From Mycobacterium sp. 852002-50816_SCH5313054-b (GTDB lineage Bacteria; Actinomycetota; Actinomycetes; Mycobacteriales; Mycobacteriaceae), in assembly GCF_001667185.1 (NCBI RefSeq), contig NZ_LZIC01000044.1, forward strand, positions 46,897 through 110,896: a DNA stretch of 64,000 nucleotides. Direction: 5' to 3'. The notes below the pieces were generated by a model, which saw nothing but the letters and a program-made list of their open reading frames with translations, did not search any database and was not told the DNA's origin. Both the position numbers and the translations under genes were made by a program. Shown here one piece after another: positions 30,368-38,760 of this stretch. Within the stretch, counting starts at the first letter, position 1; the number at the start of each line of letters is the position of its first letter.

Positions 30368-31312
30368 ATGAATGATCAATCCGGCAACACCACAGTGCCA
30401 TTGGTGAAGGTACTGGCCGGTGCCAGCTTCGGGCTGGGTCTCGCCGAGTTGGTGGCCCCCAGGAAGGTTGCTGCTGTCGCGGGCGTGGACGACGCGCGCA
30501 TGTCCCGCCGGGTCATCCGCGCGCTGGGGGCGCGTGAATGCGGCCATGGAGCCGCGCTGTTGGGCGGTTCCGACAAGCTCGTCTGGACGCGGGTGGCGGG
30601 CGACATCTTGGACGTGACGCTGCTGTTGGCCGGGGTGGCCGCCCGCGGCCGCGGTCGCCGGCGCCAGGGTGCCATTGCCGCCGCCGTCCTCGGCGGCATC
30701 GGCGCGGTGGACCTCTACGCGGCATTGCGCGCCTCACGCGATGGCGGCGCCCGGCACGCCAACGGCGCGCGTCACCGGACCCTGCGCGCCGCGGTCACCG
30801 TCCGGCGATCGCCCGAGGACGTTTACCAGTTCTGGCGCGACCTGGAGAACCTGCCCAGCTTCATGCATCACCTGCGGTCGGTCACCTCCCGCGCCGACGG
30901 TAGTTCCCACTGGGTCGCCAACGCGCCGGTCGGCCGGCCGGTGCAATGGGACGCTCAGCTCACCGAAGACCAGCCCAACAGGCGGATCGCCTGGCAGTCC
31001 CTGCCCGGCTCGGCGATCCAGCACGGGGGCAGCGTCGAATTCACGCCCGCGAGCGACGGCGACGGGACCGAGGTTCGTGTCCGGATCGGCTACCAGATGC
31101 CGGGCGGTGTCGTCGGCAAGGCCGCCGCGACCCTGTTCGGCGAGTCGCCCGACCAACAGGTCAACGACGACCTCCGGCGTTTCAAGCAAATCCTGGAGAC
31201 GGGCCAGGTGTTGCGGTCGGACGGCTCCCCGGAAGGCACCGCCGCGGCCCGCCAGCTGCATCAGCAGCCCGCCCAGCCGAACGGGCACATCAGCAAAGGA
31301 GCCACGGTATGA
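30368..31312 (+). CDS. SRPBCC / cyclase-dehydrase domain protein with membrane N-terminus
   Basis: 314 residues. Residues about 10-125 are hydrophobic ([20 protein letters not shown], then [14 protein letters not shown] and [15 protein letters not shown]), probably three or four helices. From about 137 an SRPBCC helix-grip domain follows ([40 protein letters not shown]), a fold that holds hydrophobic ligands. The tail is Gln/Pro rich. ATG 30368 is chosen for its fit to the family start. Overlaps the alcohol dehydrogenase by four bases (ATGA), a pairing common in actinobacterial stress regions. Confidence 0.8.
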   Translation: MNDQSGNTTVPLVKVLAGASFGLGLAELVAPRKVAAVAGVDDARMSRRVIRALGARECGHGAALLGGSDKLVWTRVAGDILDVTLLLAGVAARGRGRRRQGAIAAAVLGGIGAVDLYAALRASRDGGARHANGARHRTLRAAVTVRRSPEDVYQFWRDLENLPSFMHHLRSVTSRADGSSHWVANAPVGRPVQWDAQLTEDQPNRRIAWQSLPGSAIQHGGSVEFTPASDGDGTEVRVRIGYQMPGGVVGKAAATLFGESPDQQVNDDLRRFKQILETGQVLRSDGSPEGTAAARQLHQQPAQPNGHISKGATV

Positions 31313-32478
31313 GAGCCACCGTCTGGGCGGGACGCAACAGCGTTGAGGTGCAATCGGTTCCGGACCCGAAGATCCTGAACGATCGCGACGCCATCGTCCG
31401 CGTCACCTCCACGGCGATCTGCGGTTCGGACCTGCACCTCTACGACGGCTACATCCCGACCGTCAAGCGCGGGGACGTGCTGGGCCACGAGTTCATGGGC
31501 GAGGTCGTCGAGGTCGGCAAGGCGGTGAACAACCTCGCCGTCGGCGACCGGGTGGTGGTGCCGTTCCCGATCGCGTGCGGGGCGTGCTCGGCCTGCGAAC
31601 GCGACCTGTACTCGCTGTGCGAGAACTCCAACCCGAACGCCGGCATCGCGGAGAAGTTCTTGGGCCACTCCCCGGCGGGACTGTTCGGCTATTCGCACAT
31701 GCTCGGTGGATTCGCCGGTGGCCAAGCCGAATACGCGCGCGTGCCGTTCGCCGACGTGGGGCCGCTCAAGGTAGACGAGGACCTCACCGACGATCAGGTG
31801 TTGTTCTTGTCGGACATCTTGCCGACCGGATACATGGGTGCGGAGATGTGCGACATCCAACCGGGCCAGATCGTCGCGGTTTGGGGAGCCGGGCCGGTCG
31901 GGCTGTTCGCGATCATGAGCGCGTTCTTGCTTGGGGCCGCCAAAGTCATTGCCATCGACCGGGTGCCGTATCGTCTGGCGTTGGCCGAAAAGATCGGTGC
32001 GACACCGGTCAACTTCTCCGAAACGCCGGTACTCGCAGAGCTTCAGGACATCACCGCCGGGCGGGGGCCGGACCACTGCATCGACGCGGCCGGCATGGAG
32101 GCACGCAACGGGTCCCCGCCGGTGGACGCCTACGATCGCGTCAAGCAGGCGATGCGCCTGGAAACCGAACGCCCGCACGCACTTCGGGAAGCGGCGATGA
32201 GCTGCCGCAACGGCGGCACCATCTCGGTCGTCGGGGTCTACGGCGGGCTGATGGACAAGTTTCCCATCGGCGCGATCATGAATCGGTCGCTCACCATCAA
32301 GACCGGCCAATGCCACGTGCAGCGCTACATGCGCCCGCTGCTGGAGCGGATCCGCCGCGGTGAGATCGACCCAACCGTGATCATCACCCACCATCTGGGC
32401 CTCGACGAGGCGCCGCACGGCTACGAGATCTTCAAAAACAAGCAGGACGGCTGCACCAAAGTCGTCCTCCATCCGTGA
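31309..32478 (+). CDS. Zinc-dependent alcohol dehydrogenase family protein
   Basis: 389 residues, medium-chain dehydrogenase. [13 protein letters not shown] near residue 38 and [16 protein letters not shown] give the catalytic zinc ligands; [16 protein letters not shown] is the structural-zinc loop; [21 protein letters not shown] is the NAD(P) Rossmann motif. It resembles glutathione-independent formaldehyde dehydrogenase/threonine dehydrogenase-like enzymes, which would suit a cluster that also oxidises formate, but the substrate is not proven. Second gene of a SigF-like-promoter operon; the PfpI gene follows 13 bases later. Confidence 0.85.
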   Translation: MRATVWAGRNSVEVQSVPDPKILNDRDAIVRVTSTAICGSDLHLYDGYIPTVKRGDVLGHEFMGEVVEVGKAVNNLAVGDRVVVPFPIACGACSACERDLYSLCENSNPNAGIAEKFLGHSPAGLFGYSHMLGGFAGGQAEYARVPFADVGPLKVDEDLTDDQVLFLSDILPTGYMGAEMCDIQPGQIVAVWGAGPVGLFAIMSAFLLGAAKVIAIDRVPYRLALAEKIGATPVNFSETPVLAELQDITAGRGPDHCIDAAGMEARNGSPPVDAYDRVKQAMRLETERPHALREAAMSCRNGGTISVVGVYGGLMDKFPIGAIMNRSLTIKTGQCHVQRYMRPLLERIRRGEIDPTVIITHHLGLDEAPHGYEIFKNKQDGCTKVVLHP

Positions 32479-32491
32479 AGGAGGTACGGCG

Positions 32492-33055
32492 ATGTCAAAT
32501 GAGTTGCAAGGGACGAAAGTTGCGATCCTGGCGGCAGACGGCGTGGAGAAGGTAGAGCTCGAGCAGCCGCGCGCGGCCGTCGAAGAGGCCGGCGGCAGGG
32601 TCGAGGTGCTGTCGCTGAAGGCCGGCGAAATCCAGGCGCGCAACCACGATCTCGAGCCGGCGGGGACTTTCGCGGTCGACCGCGCGGTGTCGGACGCGTC
32701 GGTGGACGAGTTCGACGGCCTCGTGCTCCCGGGCGGCACGGTGAACCCGGACAAGCTGCGCGTCGACAAGGCCGCGGTCTCGTTCGTGCGTGACTTCGTC
32801 GTCTCCGGAAAGCCCGTCGCCGCGATCTGTCACGGGCCGTGGACGCTGGTGGAGGCGGGTGTGGCCGTGGGTCGGACGCTGACGTCCTACCCCAGCATCC
32901 GCACCGACCTGCGCAACGCGGGCGCGCATGTGGTCGACGAAGAGGTTGCGGTCGACGGCAATTTGATCACCAGTCGCTCACCGTCGGACCTCCCGGCGTT
33001 TTGCGAGACGCTCATCAAGCAACTCGCCAACACCGCAGCGAAGCCAAGTATCTAG
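32492..33055 (+). CDS. DJ-1/PfpI family protein
   Basis: 187 residues. KVAILAADGVEKVELEQP opens the fold; the nucleophile elbow AICHGPWTLVEAG contains the conserved Cys-His pair, and ITSRSPSDLPAF is the C-terminal block of the YhbO/PfpI subgroup. These proteins protect against glycation and oxidative or acid stress; protease activity is debated. Preceded by GGAGG at a good distance and co-directional with the alcohol dehydrogenase, so probably the third gene of that operon. Confidence 0.88.
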   Translation: MSNELQGTKVAILAADGVEKVELEQPRAAVEEAGGRVEVLSLKAGEIQARNHDLEPAGTFAVDRAVSDASVDEFDGLVLPGGTVNPDKLRVDKAAVSFVRDFVVSGKPVAAICHGPWTLVEAGVAVGRTLTSYPSIRTDLRNAGAHVVDEEVAVDGNLITSRSPSDLPAFCETLIKQLANTAAKPSI

Positions 33056-33058
33056 ACC

Positions 33059-33084
33059 GTTTTAACCCACCAGTTTGCGGGCAT
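33059..33084 (+). promoter_or_regulatory. Weak SigF-like promoter candidate
   Basis: GTTT (33059-33062), 16-base spacer, GGGCAT (33079-33084) just after the PfpI stop and 60 bases upstream of the methyltransferase TTG. The -10 deviates at one central base, so this is a low-confidence call included because better examples of the same pattern surround it. Confidence 0.25.
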
Positions 33085-33144
33085 TACACAGGCCAGAGCC
33101 GTGATTGCCGCGGCGATCTTCAACGGCTGACCGAAAGGCCCACA

Positions 33145-33834
33145 TTGACCACCACCTATCCAGAGCCCGCCATTTCGGTTGCGCACAACGTGTATCAGCC
33201 GCAAGAAGATTCCCGGTTGCTGGTCGACGCGATGCACCATTCCGCGCTGATTCCGGGACGACGGGTGCTCGATCTTTGCACGGGAAGCGGATTCGTCGCG
33301 ATCGCCGCGGCCGAAATGGGTTGTGCCAGCGTCACGGCGTTCGACATCTGCCCGCACGCGGTGCGTTGCTGCGGGGACAATGCAGCGCTGGCGGGCGTCG
33401 AGGTGGATGTCCGTGAGGGATCGTTGCTGGACGCGGTCGACCGCGCGCCGTTCGACGTGGTGGTGGCCAATCCGCCTTATGTCCCAACCCCTCCCGGCGA
33501 TGACTCCGGATCGATCTGCGCCGGCGCCGGCCCGTCGCTGGCCTGGAACGCCGGCGCCGACGGGCGCCTGATCTTGGATCCGTTGTGCGAGGTGGTGCCT
33601 AAGCTGCTGTGCGACGGTGGGTCGCTGCTGCTGGTGCACTCCGCGATCGCCGGGGTCAAGCAATCGCTGGATCGCCTGAAGTGGGCGGGTATGGAGGGTG
33701 AAGTCATTGCCTCCAAGTGGATCCCGTTCGGCCCCGTCATGTCGGCGCGGGCGCAGTGGTTGGAGGACACCGGCCGGATCCCCCGCGGCCGCCGTGAGGA
33801 GGAACTCGTCGTGATCCGGGCGGACAAGCCATGA
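33145..33834 (+). CDS. HemK/PrmC-like class I methyltransferase
   Basis: 229 residues from TTG 33145, with GAAAGG upstream. VYQPQEDSRLLVDAM is the N-terminal signature of the HemK/PrmC-related group, VLDLCTGSGFVAIAAAEMG is SAM motif I, and FDVVVANPPYVPTPPGD carries the NPPY motif of enzymes that methylate a planar nitrogen (Gln, Asn or adenine). The target is unknown; the usual PrmC acts on release factors, but this is a shorter accessory paralogue without the N-terminal helical domain. Overlaps the CDGSH gene by four bases. Confidence 0.85.
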   Translation: MTTTYPEPAISVAHNVYQPQEDSRLLVDAMHHSALIPGRRVLDLCTGSGFVAIAAAEMGCASVTAFDICPHAVRCCGDNAALAGVEVDVREGSLLDAVDRAPFDVVVANPPYVPTPPGDDSGSICAGAGPSLAWNAGADGRLILDPLCEVVPKLLCDGGSLLLVHSAIAGVKQSLDRLKWAGMEGEVIASKWIPFGPVMSARAQWLEDTGRIPRGRREEELVVIRADKP

Positions 33835-34106
33835 CGACCACGCGGGTACAGGTGGTCAAGGGCGGACCCGTGTTGGTGTCCGGACCGGTGCGCATCGAGA
33901 TGCCCGACGGCAACGTTGTCGAGTCCGACCGGTTCATGGTGGCGATCTGCACCTGTCGGCGCAGCGACGCGTATCCGTTGTGCGACACGAGCCATCGGCG
34001 CTGCCGTGGCACCGGGAAACGGTCAGGACCGAACGGCTCCCGTACGACTATGGCCAATCCAGAGGCCGTCGCAACGACGTCTGACCCCGCTGCCACGACT
34101 CCATAA
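33831..34106 (+). CDS. CDGSH iron-sulfur domain protein
   Basis: 91 residues. The 2Fe-2S motif C-x-C-x2-S-x3-P-x-C-D-x2-H is present as CTCRRSDAYPLCDTSH at about residues 40-55, three Cys and one His ligands as in mitoNEET-like proteins, which store or transfer clusters or electrons. The C-terminal Thr/Ala-rich tail overlaps the 3' end of the opposite-strand haem-oxygenase-like gene by 59 bases. Small CDGSH genes often accompany haem-oxygenase-like diiron genes in actinobacteria, as here. Confidence 0.85.
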   Translation: MTTTRVQVVKGGPVLVSGPVRIEMPDGNVVESDRFMVAICTCRRSDAYPLCDTSHRRCRGTGKRSGPNGSRTTMANPEAVATTSDPAATTP

Positions 34107-35073
34107 GCTGGTCCGCCAAGCGGTTTTCGACCGCGGCGTGCGCCCGAATTCCGAAGACGACATCGGCGTCCAGATGCGGTTCCCGGGCGACGAGATCGCC
34201 GACGACGTCGATGCGCACCACCTGTTCGTGCACCGCGTCGGCTTCTACGTGCTCGCTGTAGAACCCGATGCACGCCGTCGGCGCCCCCATGCGCTGCAGG
34301 GCCTGCACCATCCGTCGGGATCCCGGCGGCGAGGTGATCTCCGTCGAGGCGAAGTGCCCGACCGCGGCGCCCCGCAGCGAGCGGTGCAGCCCGAACAGTG
34401 ACATTAGGTTGACCACCGCCAACGACTCGGCGGGGACGGCGTCGAGGTAGCCGAGGTACGTCGAATCCAGCTCGGCGGCCACCAACAGGTCGGCAAAGAG
34501 TTGCTGGTGCAGCCGCGGCCCCCGACCGGCGCCGTATTCGTCGAACTCGACGGCCACGAACGCGGCCTTGGCGGTCCCCATCAGCCGCGGAATCGCGAAC
34601 GCGTGCGGATCGCCCTCTTTCAGGTGATACAGCGACCGGTGTGCGAAGTACTCACGCATCTGCTCCCAGGTTCCCGTGTCGCGCAGGTAATACGACGGCC
34701 CGGTGCCGTCGGTGGGCTCGATGGAGATCTCCTCCATCTCGGCCGCTGCCGTGCGCCCGGGCTCGGTGGGGCCGACATCGCGTCGCACGCCGGCCAAAAA
34801 CACGCGTTCCAGTTCGGCGCGCAACTGCAGCAGCGCGGGGTTCCACTCCCAGGCGGGGTCGACGCCCGCGAAACCCCGGTAATGCAGCTCGTAGCACATG
34901 CACAGCGCCAGCTGGAGATCCAGGCCATAGGGATCAGAGTCCCGGACGGACGCACCGATGCGTGTGAGGTGGTCGTGTGAGGGCGGCCCGACCAGCGCAT
35001 GCCGGACGGCGGTCGACAGCGGTCCGTGTGCCGCCGGCAGGGCGGGTTCCACCGGGATTGATGTGCGGGTCAC
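34048..35073 (-). CDS. Haem-oxygenase-like (iron-containing redox enzyme) protein
   Basis: 341 residues from GTG 35073. Predominantly helical; CYELHYRGFAGVDPAWEWNP near the N-terminus and FYSEHVEADAVHEQVVR near the C-terminus supply Glu/His pairs of the kind that bind two irons in haem-oxygenase-like diiron oxidases. Product and substrate unknown. A longer start at 35196 would overlap the RsbU-like gene; GTG 35073 lies eight bases after a SigF-like -10. Tail-to-tail overlap with the CDGSH gene. Confidence 0.75.
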   Translation of the reverse strand: MTRTSIPVEPALPAAHGPLSTAVRHALVGPPSHDHLTRIGASVRDSDPYGLDLQLALCMCYELHYRGFAGVDPAWEWNPALLQLRAELERVFLAGVRRDVGPTEPGRTAAAEMEEISIEPTDGTGPSYYLRDTGTWEQMREYFAHRSLYHLKEGDPHAFAIPRLMGTAKAAFVAVEFDEYGAGRGPRLHQQLFADLLVAAELDSTYLGYLDAVPAESLAVVNLMSLFGLHRSLRGAAVGHFASTEITSPPGSRRMVQALQRMGAPTACIGFYSEHVEADAVHEQVVRIDVVGDLVAREPHLDADVVFGIRAHAAVENRLADQLMESWQRGQTSLRRPLDWP

Positions 35074-35081
35074 GCCGGTGA

Positions 35082-35107
35082 CTACCCGTGAATCGGGCCA
35101 GGCAAAC
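35082..35107 (-). promoter_or_regulatory. SigF-like promoter of the haem-oxygenase-like gene
   Basis: On the minus strand GTTT (35107-35104), 16-base spacer, GGGTAG (35087-35082); the last base differs from GGGTAY. The GTG start at 35073 follows after eight bases, a nearly leaderless arrangement like those at 29.2 and 41.9 kb. It sits in the 43-base gap after the stressosome operon. Confidence 0.45.
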
Positions 35108-35116
35108 GGTGGCCCG

Positions 35117-37333
35117 TCACCGCCCCGCTTCGGGAACGCGGAAGGTGATGTCGACGGTGGTGCCCGTGGGGCTGCTCTGGAGTTCCAGCGCCTCACTGAG
35201 CGCGCGCATCAACACCAGCCCGCGCCCGCCTTGTCCGGGGTCGGCGGTCGGTGTTTTCCAGGAACCGTCGTCGATGATCCTGGTTCGGACCCGGCCGGCG
35301 GCGACTTCGGCTTCGAGCAGCATGGTCCCGATGCGGTGCCCGCGGTAGGCATGCTCGACGCAGTTGGTGCACGCCTCGTTGACGACCAGCACGATGTCGG
35401 CCGTCACCGCTTCCGGGACATTGGCGGTGCGCAGCCAGGCGGCCAGGCGATGCCGGACGTTGGCCAATTGCCCGGCAAAGGCCTCGCTTTCGATCCGGAG
35501 CTGGGTCGGCAGATGCCGATAGATCACCATCGCGACGTCGTCGTCATACCCCGGCGCCGGGGCCAGCGCACCGACCACCGCCTCCGGGACTTCTTCCAGT
35601 GGAAGCTTGGCGGTGCCGAGCAAAACATCTGCGGCGCGGGCGATTCCGATGTCGATCGACTCGTGTTTGCGCTCGACCAGCCCGTCCGTGTATAGCATCA
35701 GTGTGGAGCCGGGTGGTAGCGCCCGGGAGGCCTGCGGTCGCGGCTCCTGCCGGCGCACAGCGAGCGGCACCGACGCGGCATCGGTCAACACGGTGGTGCT
35801 CGCTGGCGGCGGGCCCGCGATCATCGCGGGCATGTGGCCGGCGTTGCTGTATTCCAGCACACCCGTCTCGGTGTCCAGGATCGCCAGAAAAACCGTGGTG
35901 CAGTAGGCATTCGGGATGAGCGAGGCCGCCAAGTCGAGTTGCTCGAGCAACAGCGCCGGCTGGGCGCCGTTGATCAACAGCGCGCGGGCCGAGCTGCGCA
36001 GCTGGCCCATGGTCGCGGCCGCCGGCAGGCCTCGTCCGACGCAGTCGCCGACGACGATGCCGATGCGGTTGTCGCCGATGGGCAGCACGTCGTACCAGTC
36101 GCCCCCGATCTCCAACGGCGGCACCGCGGGTTCGTAGCACACCGCGAAGCCGGGAGGGGTCTGCACCGTCGGCAGCATGGCGCGCTGCAGGGTCAGCGAC
36201 GTTTCGCGGGCACTCTCGAATTGGCGCACGTGCTGCATGGCCAGGCTGAGATGGCCGATGAGGACCGTGACCAGCAGCCGATCCTCCGCGCTGACCCAGC
36301 GCGGGGAACGAAGCTCCAGCCACAGCGCGAGGTCTCCGGTGTTGGACAGCACCGCGACCAATCCCTGTGCCTTGCCTGGATTGTCGGGCCGATCGACGGT
36401 CTTGGCGGTCAGCGGCAGCTGGTTTCGAGCGTCCTGGAAAGTGCTGCGCAGCCAGGGATCTATTCCGCGCCAGGATGTTTCGGACGGGTCACCCGCCACT
36501 TGGACCTCCGGTTCGCCGCCGCCGCTGGGCCACGAGACGGCGATCACGCGTTGGACGTCGATCGCCGCCCTACACTCGTCGAGTGTGATCGACAGCAACT
36601 CGGCCACGCTCTTGGCGACCGCCACGGCCGTGGCCAGCCGCAGGACCGCGCTCTCCCGTGCGGCAAATGCGCGCTCCGCGGTGACGTCTCGGATCGTTCC
36701 CACGTAGACGTCTCGATCGCTGCCCGCCTCCGTGACCGCGTTGATGCTGACCATCACCCAGGCCAGGTGGCCATCCCGATGCCGGATCGGGGTTTCGTAC
36801 TCGGCGCTGCCGTTGCTGCGGACCAGGGATTGTTGTTCGCGGGCGGTCTTCTTGTCGACCAGCCACGGGTGGGGCCACCGGTAGGGCAGGCCCGCCGCGG
36901 GATAGCCCAGGATCTCGATGAGGGCGCTGTTCATCTCGACCACGGAGCCTTCGTTGTCGGCGACGAAGAAGCCCTCCTGCAGCGAATTCACCAGGGCGGT
37001 GCGGAATTTGTCGCGATCGGCCAGGCCCTCGGCGCGGGCCCGCTCCCGCGCGTAGAGCTTGGTGCCGTCGAGGAATCCCCGGGTTGCCACGTCGAGCGGC
37101 GCCAACGTCTGCAACAGGAACTCCAGAGCGACGGGCGCGGCGATGCGCGCGTCGTCGACCAAGTCGAAGACCAGTTGGACATGGTGCTCGATGATTTCGA
37201 GCATGCTGACTTGCTCTTGTAGCGCGCGGCGTCCGAGCTCATGGCCCACGGCCAGGCTGTCCTCGTCGCGCGCGTCGAGGTAGGCGCGCAGGGCGGCGGC
37301 GTATTTGGCGTGAAAGTCGTGGTTGGCGCTCAT
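35117..37333 (-). CDS. RsbU-like PP2C phosphatase with PAS, GAF and kinase domains
   Basis: 738 residues. In order: N-terminal helical domain (1-95) like RsbU/RsbR heads, PAS domain (about 105-215, FVADNEGSVVEMNSALIEI), GAF-like domain (about 225-375), SpoIIE/PP2C phosphatase (about 385-600, IGGDWYDVLPIGDNR, GDCVGRGLPAA, DGLVERK, DDDVAMVIY), then an RsbW-type histidine-kinase-like ATPase (about 615-735, VVNEACTNCVEHAY, GGRGLVLMRALS). The phosphatase and kinase combination resembles Rv1364c, which acts on SigF regulators. Expected to dephosphorylate an anti-anti-sigma factor when activated by RsbT. ATG overlaps the RsbX-like stop. Confidence 0.88.
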   Translation of the reverse strand: MSANHDFHAKYAAALRAYLDARDEDSLAVGHELGRRALQEQVSMLEIIEHHVQLVFDLVDDARIAAPVALEFLLQTLAPLDVATRGFLDGTKLYARERARAEGLADRDKFRTALVNSLQEGFFVADNEGSVVEMNSALIEILGYPAAGLPYRWPHPWLVDKKTAREQQSLVRSNGSAEYETPIRHRDGHLAWVMVSINAVTEAGSDRDVYVGTIRDVTAERAFAARESAVLRLATAVAVAKSVAELLSITLDECRAAIDVQRVIAVSWPSGGGEPEVQVAGDPSETSWRGIDPWLRSTFQDARNQLPLTAKTVDRPDNPGKAQGLVAVLSNTGDLALWLELRSPRWVSAEDRLLVTVLIGHLSLAMQHVRQFESARETSLTLQRAMLPTVQTPPGFAVCYEPAVPPLEIGGDWYDVLPIGDNRIGIVVGDCVGRGLPAAATMGQLRSSARALLINGAQPALLLEQLDLAASLIPNAYCTTVFLAILDTETGVLEYSNAGHMPAMIAGPPPASTTVLTDAASVPLAVRRQEPRPQASRALPPGSTLMLYTDGLVERKHESIDIGIARAADVLLGTAKLPLEEVPEAVVGALAPAPGYDDDVAMVIYRHLPTQLRIESEAFAGQLANVRHRLAAWLRTANVPEAVTADIVLVVNEACTNCVEHAYRGHRIGTMLLEAEVAAGRVRTRIIDDGSWKTPTADPGQGGRGLVLMRALSEALELQSSPTGTTVDITFRVPEAGR

Positions 37334-37956
37334 GTTGAGGTCCCCCGGTGACGCGCGGTCAGCACCATGGCATCGTCGGTTTCCTTGGCGTGCTTACCGA
37401 GAAGTTCTTCGGCGATAACCACGGCGTGAGCTGCAAAGTCGATGTGCTCCAAATAGTCTTCGGCGATGCCGTCGGTGCTGATCACCAACAGGTCGCCCGG
37501 GCGGATCGAAAGCGACTGGGCGGGACGGATTTCCGGTATGCGGTAGCCGACGATCCCCGCGGTGAGGCGCGCGCTGGACCGGACCGCGGTGCCGGTCGGG
37601 GCCTTGGCCACGAGATCGGCGGTGACGTTGCCGACCCCGGTCCACGTCAGCGTGTTCGTCGCAAAGTCCACTCGCGCCAAGGTCATTGCGACGCCCCGGG
37701 TCCCGCCCAGGATGCGATGGCAGAGCTGGACCAGGACCTCGAGCCGCTCGGAACTTGCGCGCTTGACCGCGTCGACGGCGCGCAGCGCGGCGGCCGCCGC
37801 TTCGGGGCCATGACCAAGCCCGTCCACCAAGCCGAACAGGGCGGCCTGGCCGCCCAGATCGACCGCGATGCCCTGGTCGCCGGACATGAACTCGCTGGGC
37901 ATCGGGCGACCCGCCCTTGCCCATTCGATCGGCCCGAAGCGGCCGTTCTCATGCAC
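37330..37956 (-). CDS. rsbX: RsbX-like PP2C phosphatase
   Basis: 208 residues with a minimal SpoIIE fold: FGLVDGLGHGPEAAAAALRAV (metal-binding Asp and Gly-His-Gly), VGNVTADLV, and STDGIAEDYL with a C-terminal TDDAMVLTARH. In Bacillus RsbX dephosphorylates RsbR and RsbS to reset the stressosome. Overlaps rsbT by eight bases and the RsbU-like gene by four, so its output should be stoichiometric with the switch proteins. Confidence 0.85.
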   Translation of the reverse strand: MHENGRFGPIEWARAGRPMPSEFMSGDQGIAVDLGGQAALFGLVDGLGHGPEAAAAALRAVDAVKRASSERLEVLVQLCHRILGGTRGVAMTLARVDFATNTLTWTGVGNVTADLVAKAPTGTAVRSSARLTAGIVGYRIPEIRPAQSLSIRPGDLLVISTDGIAEDYLEHIDFAAHAVVIAEELLGKHAKETDDAMVLTARHRGTST

Positions 37957-38362
37957 GGGCGGGCACCCACTTCCACATCTCGATGACGGTCCCGTGGCCC
38001 AGCGTCGAATCGATGACCAACCGGTCCATCAGCCGCCGCGCGCCGGGCAAGCCCAGCCCCAGTCCGCGACCGGTCGAATACCCATCCTCCAGCGCTCGCT
38101 CGATGTCGGCGATGCCGGGCCCGTCGTCCTCGGCGCGCACCACCAGGGCCTTGCGGCCGTCCCGGTCGGTCACCCAGAGATGAACGGTGCCCCGGCCCGC
38201 GTAGCTGGTGATGTTGCGCGCGACTTCGGAGATTGCCGTGGCGACCATGGTGACGTCGGTCAGCGAGAAGCCGAGGTCGAGGGCGAGCTCATGCCCGGCT
38301 CTGCGGGCGGCGACGATGTCGTCGGAGTTTTTGATGTCGACGACAACGTCAGCCGCCACCAT
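37949..38362 (-). CDS. rsbT: RsbT-like serine kinase / switch protein
   Basis: 137 residues of the GHKL kinase fold. AISEVARNITSYAG is the N box, EDDGPGIAD the G1 box and GRGLGLGLPGARRLMD the G2 box. In stressosomes RsbT phosphorylates RsbS and RsbR and, when released, activates RsbU. Start overlaps the RsbS stop by 14 bases. Confidence 0.9.
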   Translation of the reverse strand: MVAADVVVDIKNSDDIVAARRAGHELALDLGFSLTDVTMVATAISEVARNITSYAGRGTVHLWVTDRDGRKALVVRAEDDGPGIADIERALEDGYSTGRGLGLGLPGARRLMDRLVIDSTLGHGTVIEMWKWVPARA

Positions 38363-38738
38363 CGCGCCCGATCGTCGATTTCCCCAGTCCCAGTTGCCGG
38401 TTCAGCAGGGCGAGGCCCTCCTCGAGGTCCAGCGCGGTGTTCATGTCGTCGAACGCCAGCCCGAGTTGGACCATCGCGAAGGCAACCTCCGGCTGCAGGC
38501 CCACGATGACGGTGTCCGCACCGCGCAGCCGGGTCATGTGCGCGATGGTTCGCAGCGACCGCGCGGCGAACGAGTCCATCACGTCGATGGCGGTGACGTC
38601 GACGATGATGCCCTGCGCGCGAAACCTGCTGACCCGCTCCATGAGGTCGAGCCGCAGCCGTTCGGTCTCGGAGTCGGTCAGGGCGGACTGCACCGTTGCG
38701 ATCAGGATCGCGCCCTGTTTCAGGATGGGGACTGGCAT
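38349..38738 (-). CDS. rsbS: RsbS-like STAS scaffold protein
   Basis: 129 residues, a single STAS domain. IDVMDSFAARSL places Ser56 at the site equivalent to Ser59 of Bacillus RsbS, the RsbT phosphorylation site. ILKQGAILIATVQ and VVLGLQPEVA-type strands (here VIVGLQPEVAFAMVQLG) are conserved. Forms the stressosome core with RsbR. Confidence 0.9.
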   Translation of the reverse strand: MPVPILKQGAILIATVQSALTDSETERLRLDLMERVSRFRAQGIIVDVTAIDVMDSFAARSLRTIAHMTRLRGADTVIVGLQPEVAFAMVQLGLAFDDMNTALDLEEGLALLNRQLGLGKSTIGRDGGG

Positions 38739-38760
38739 GGGGTGCTCGGGCTAATGGTGT

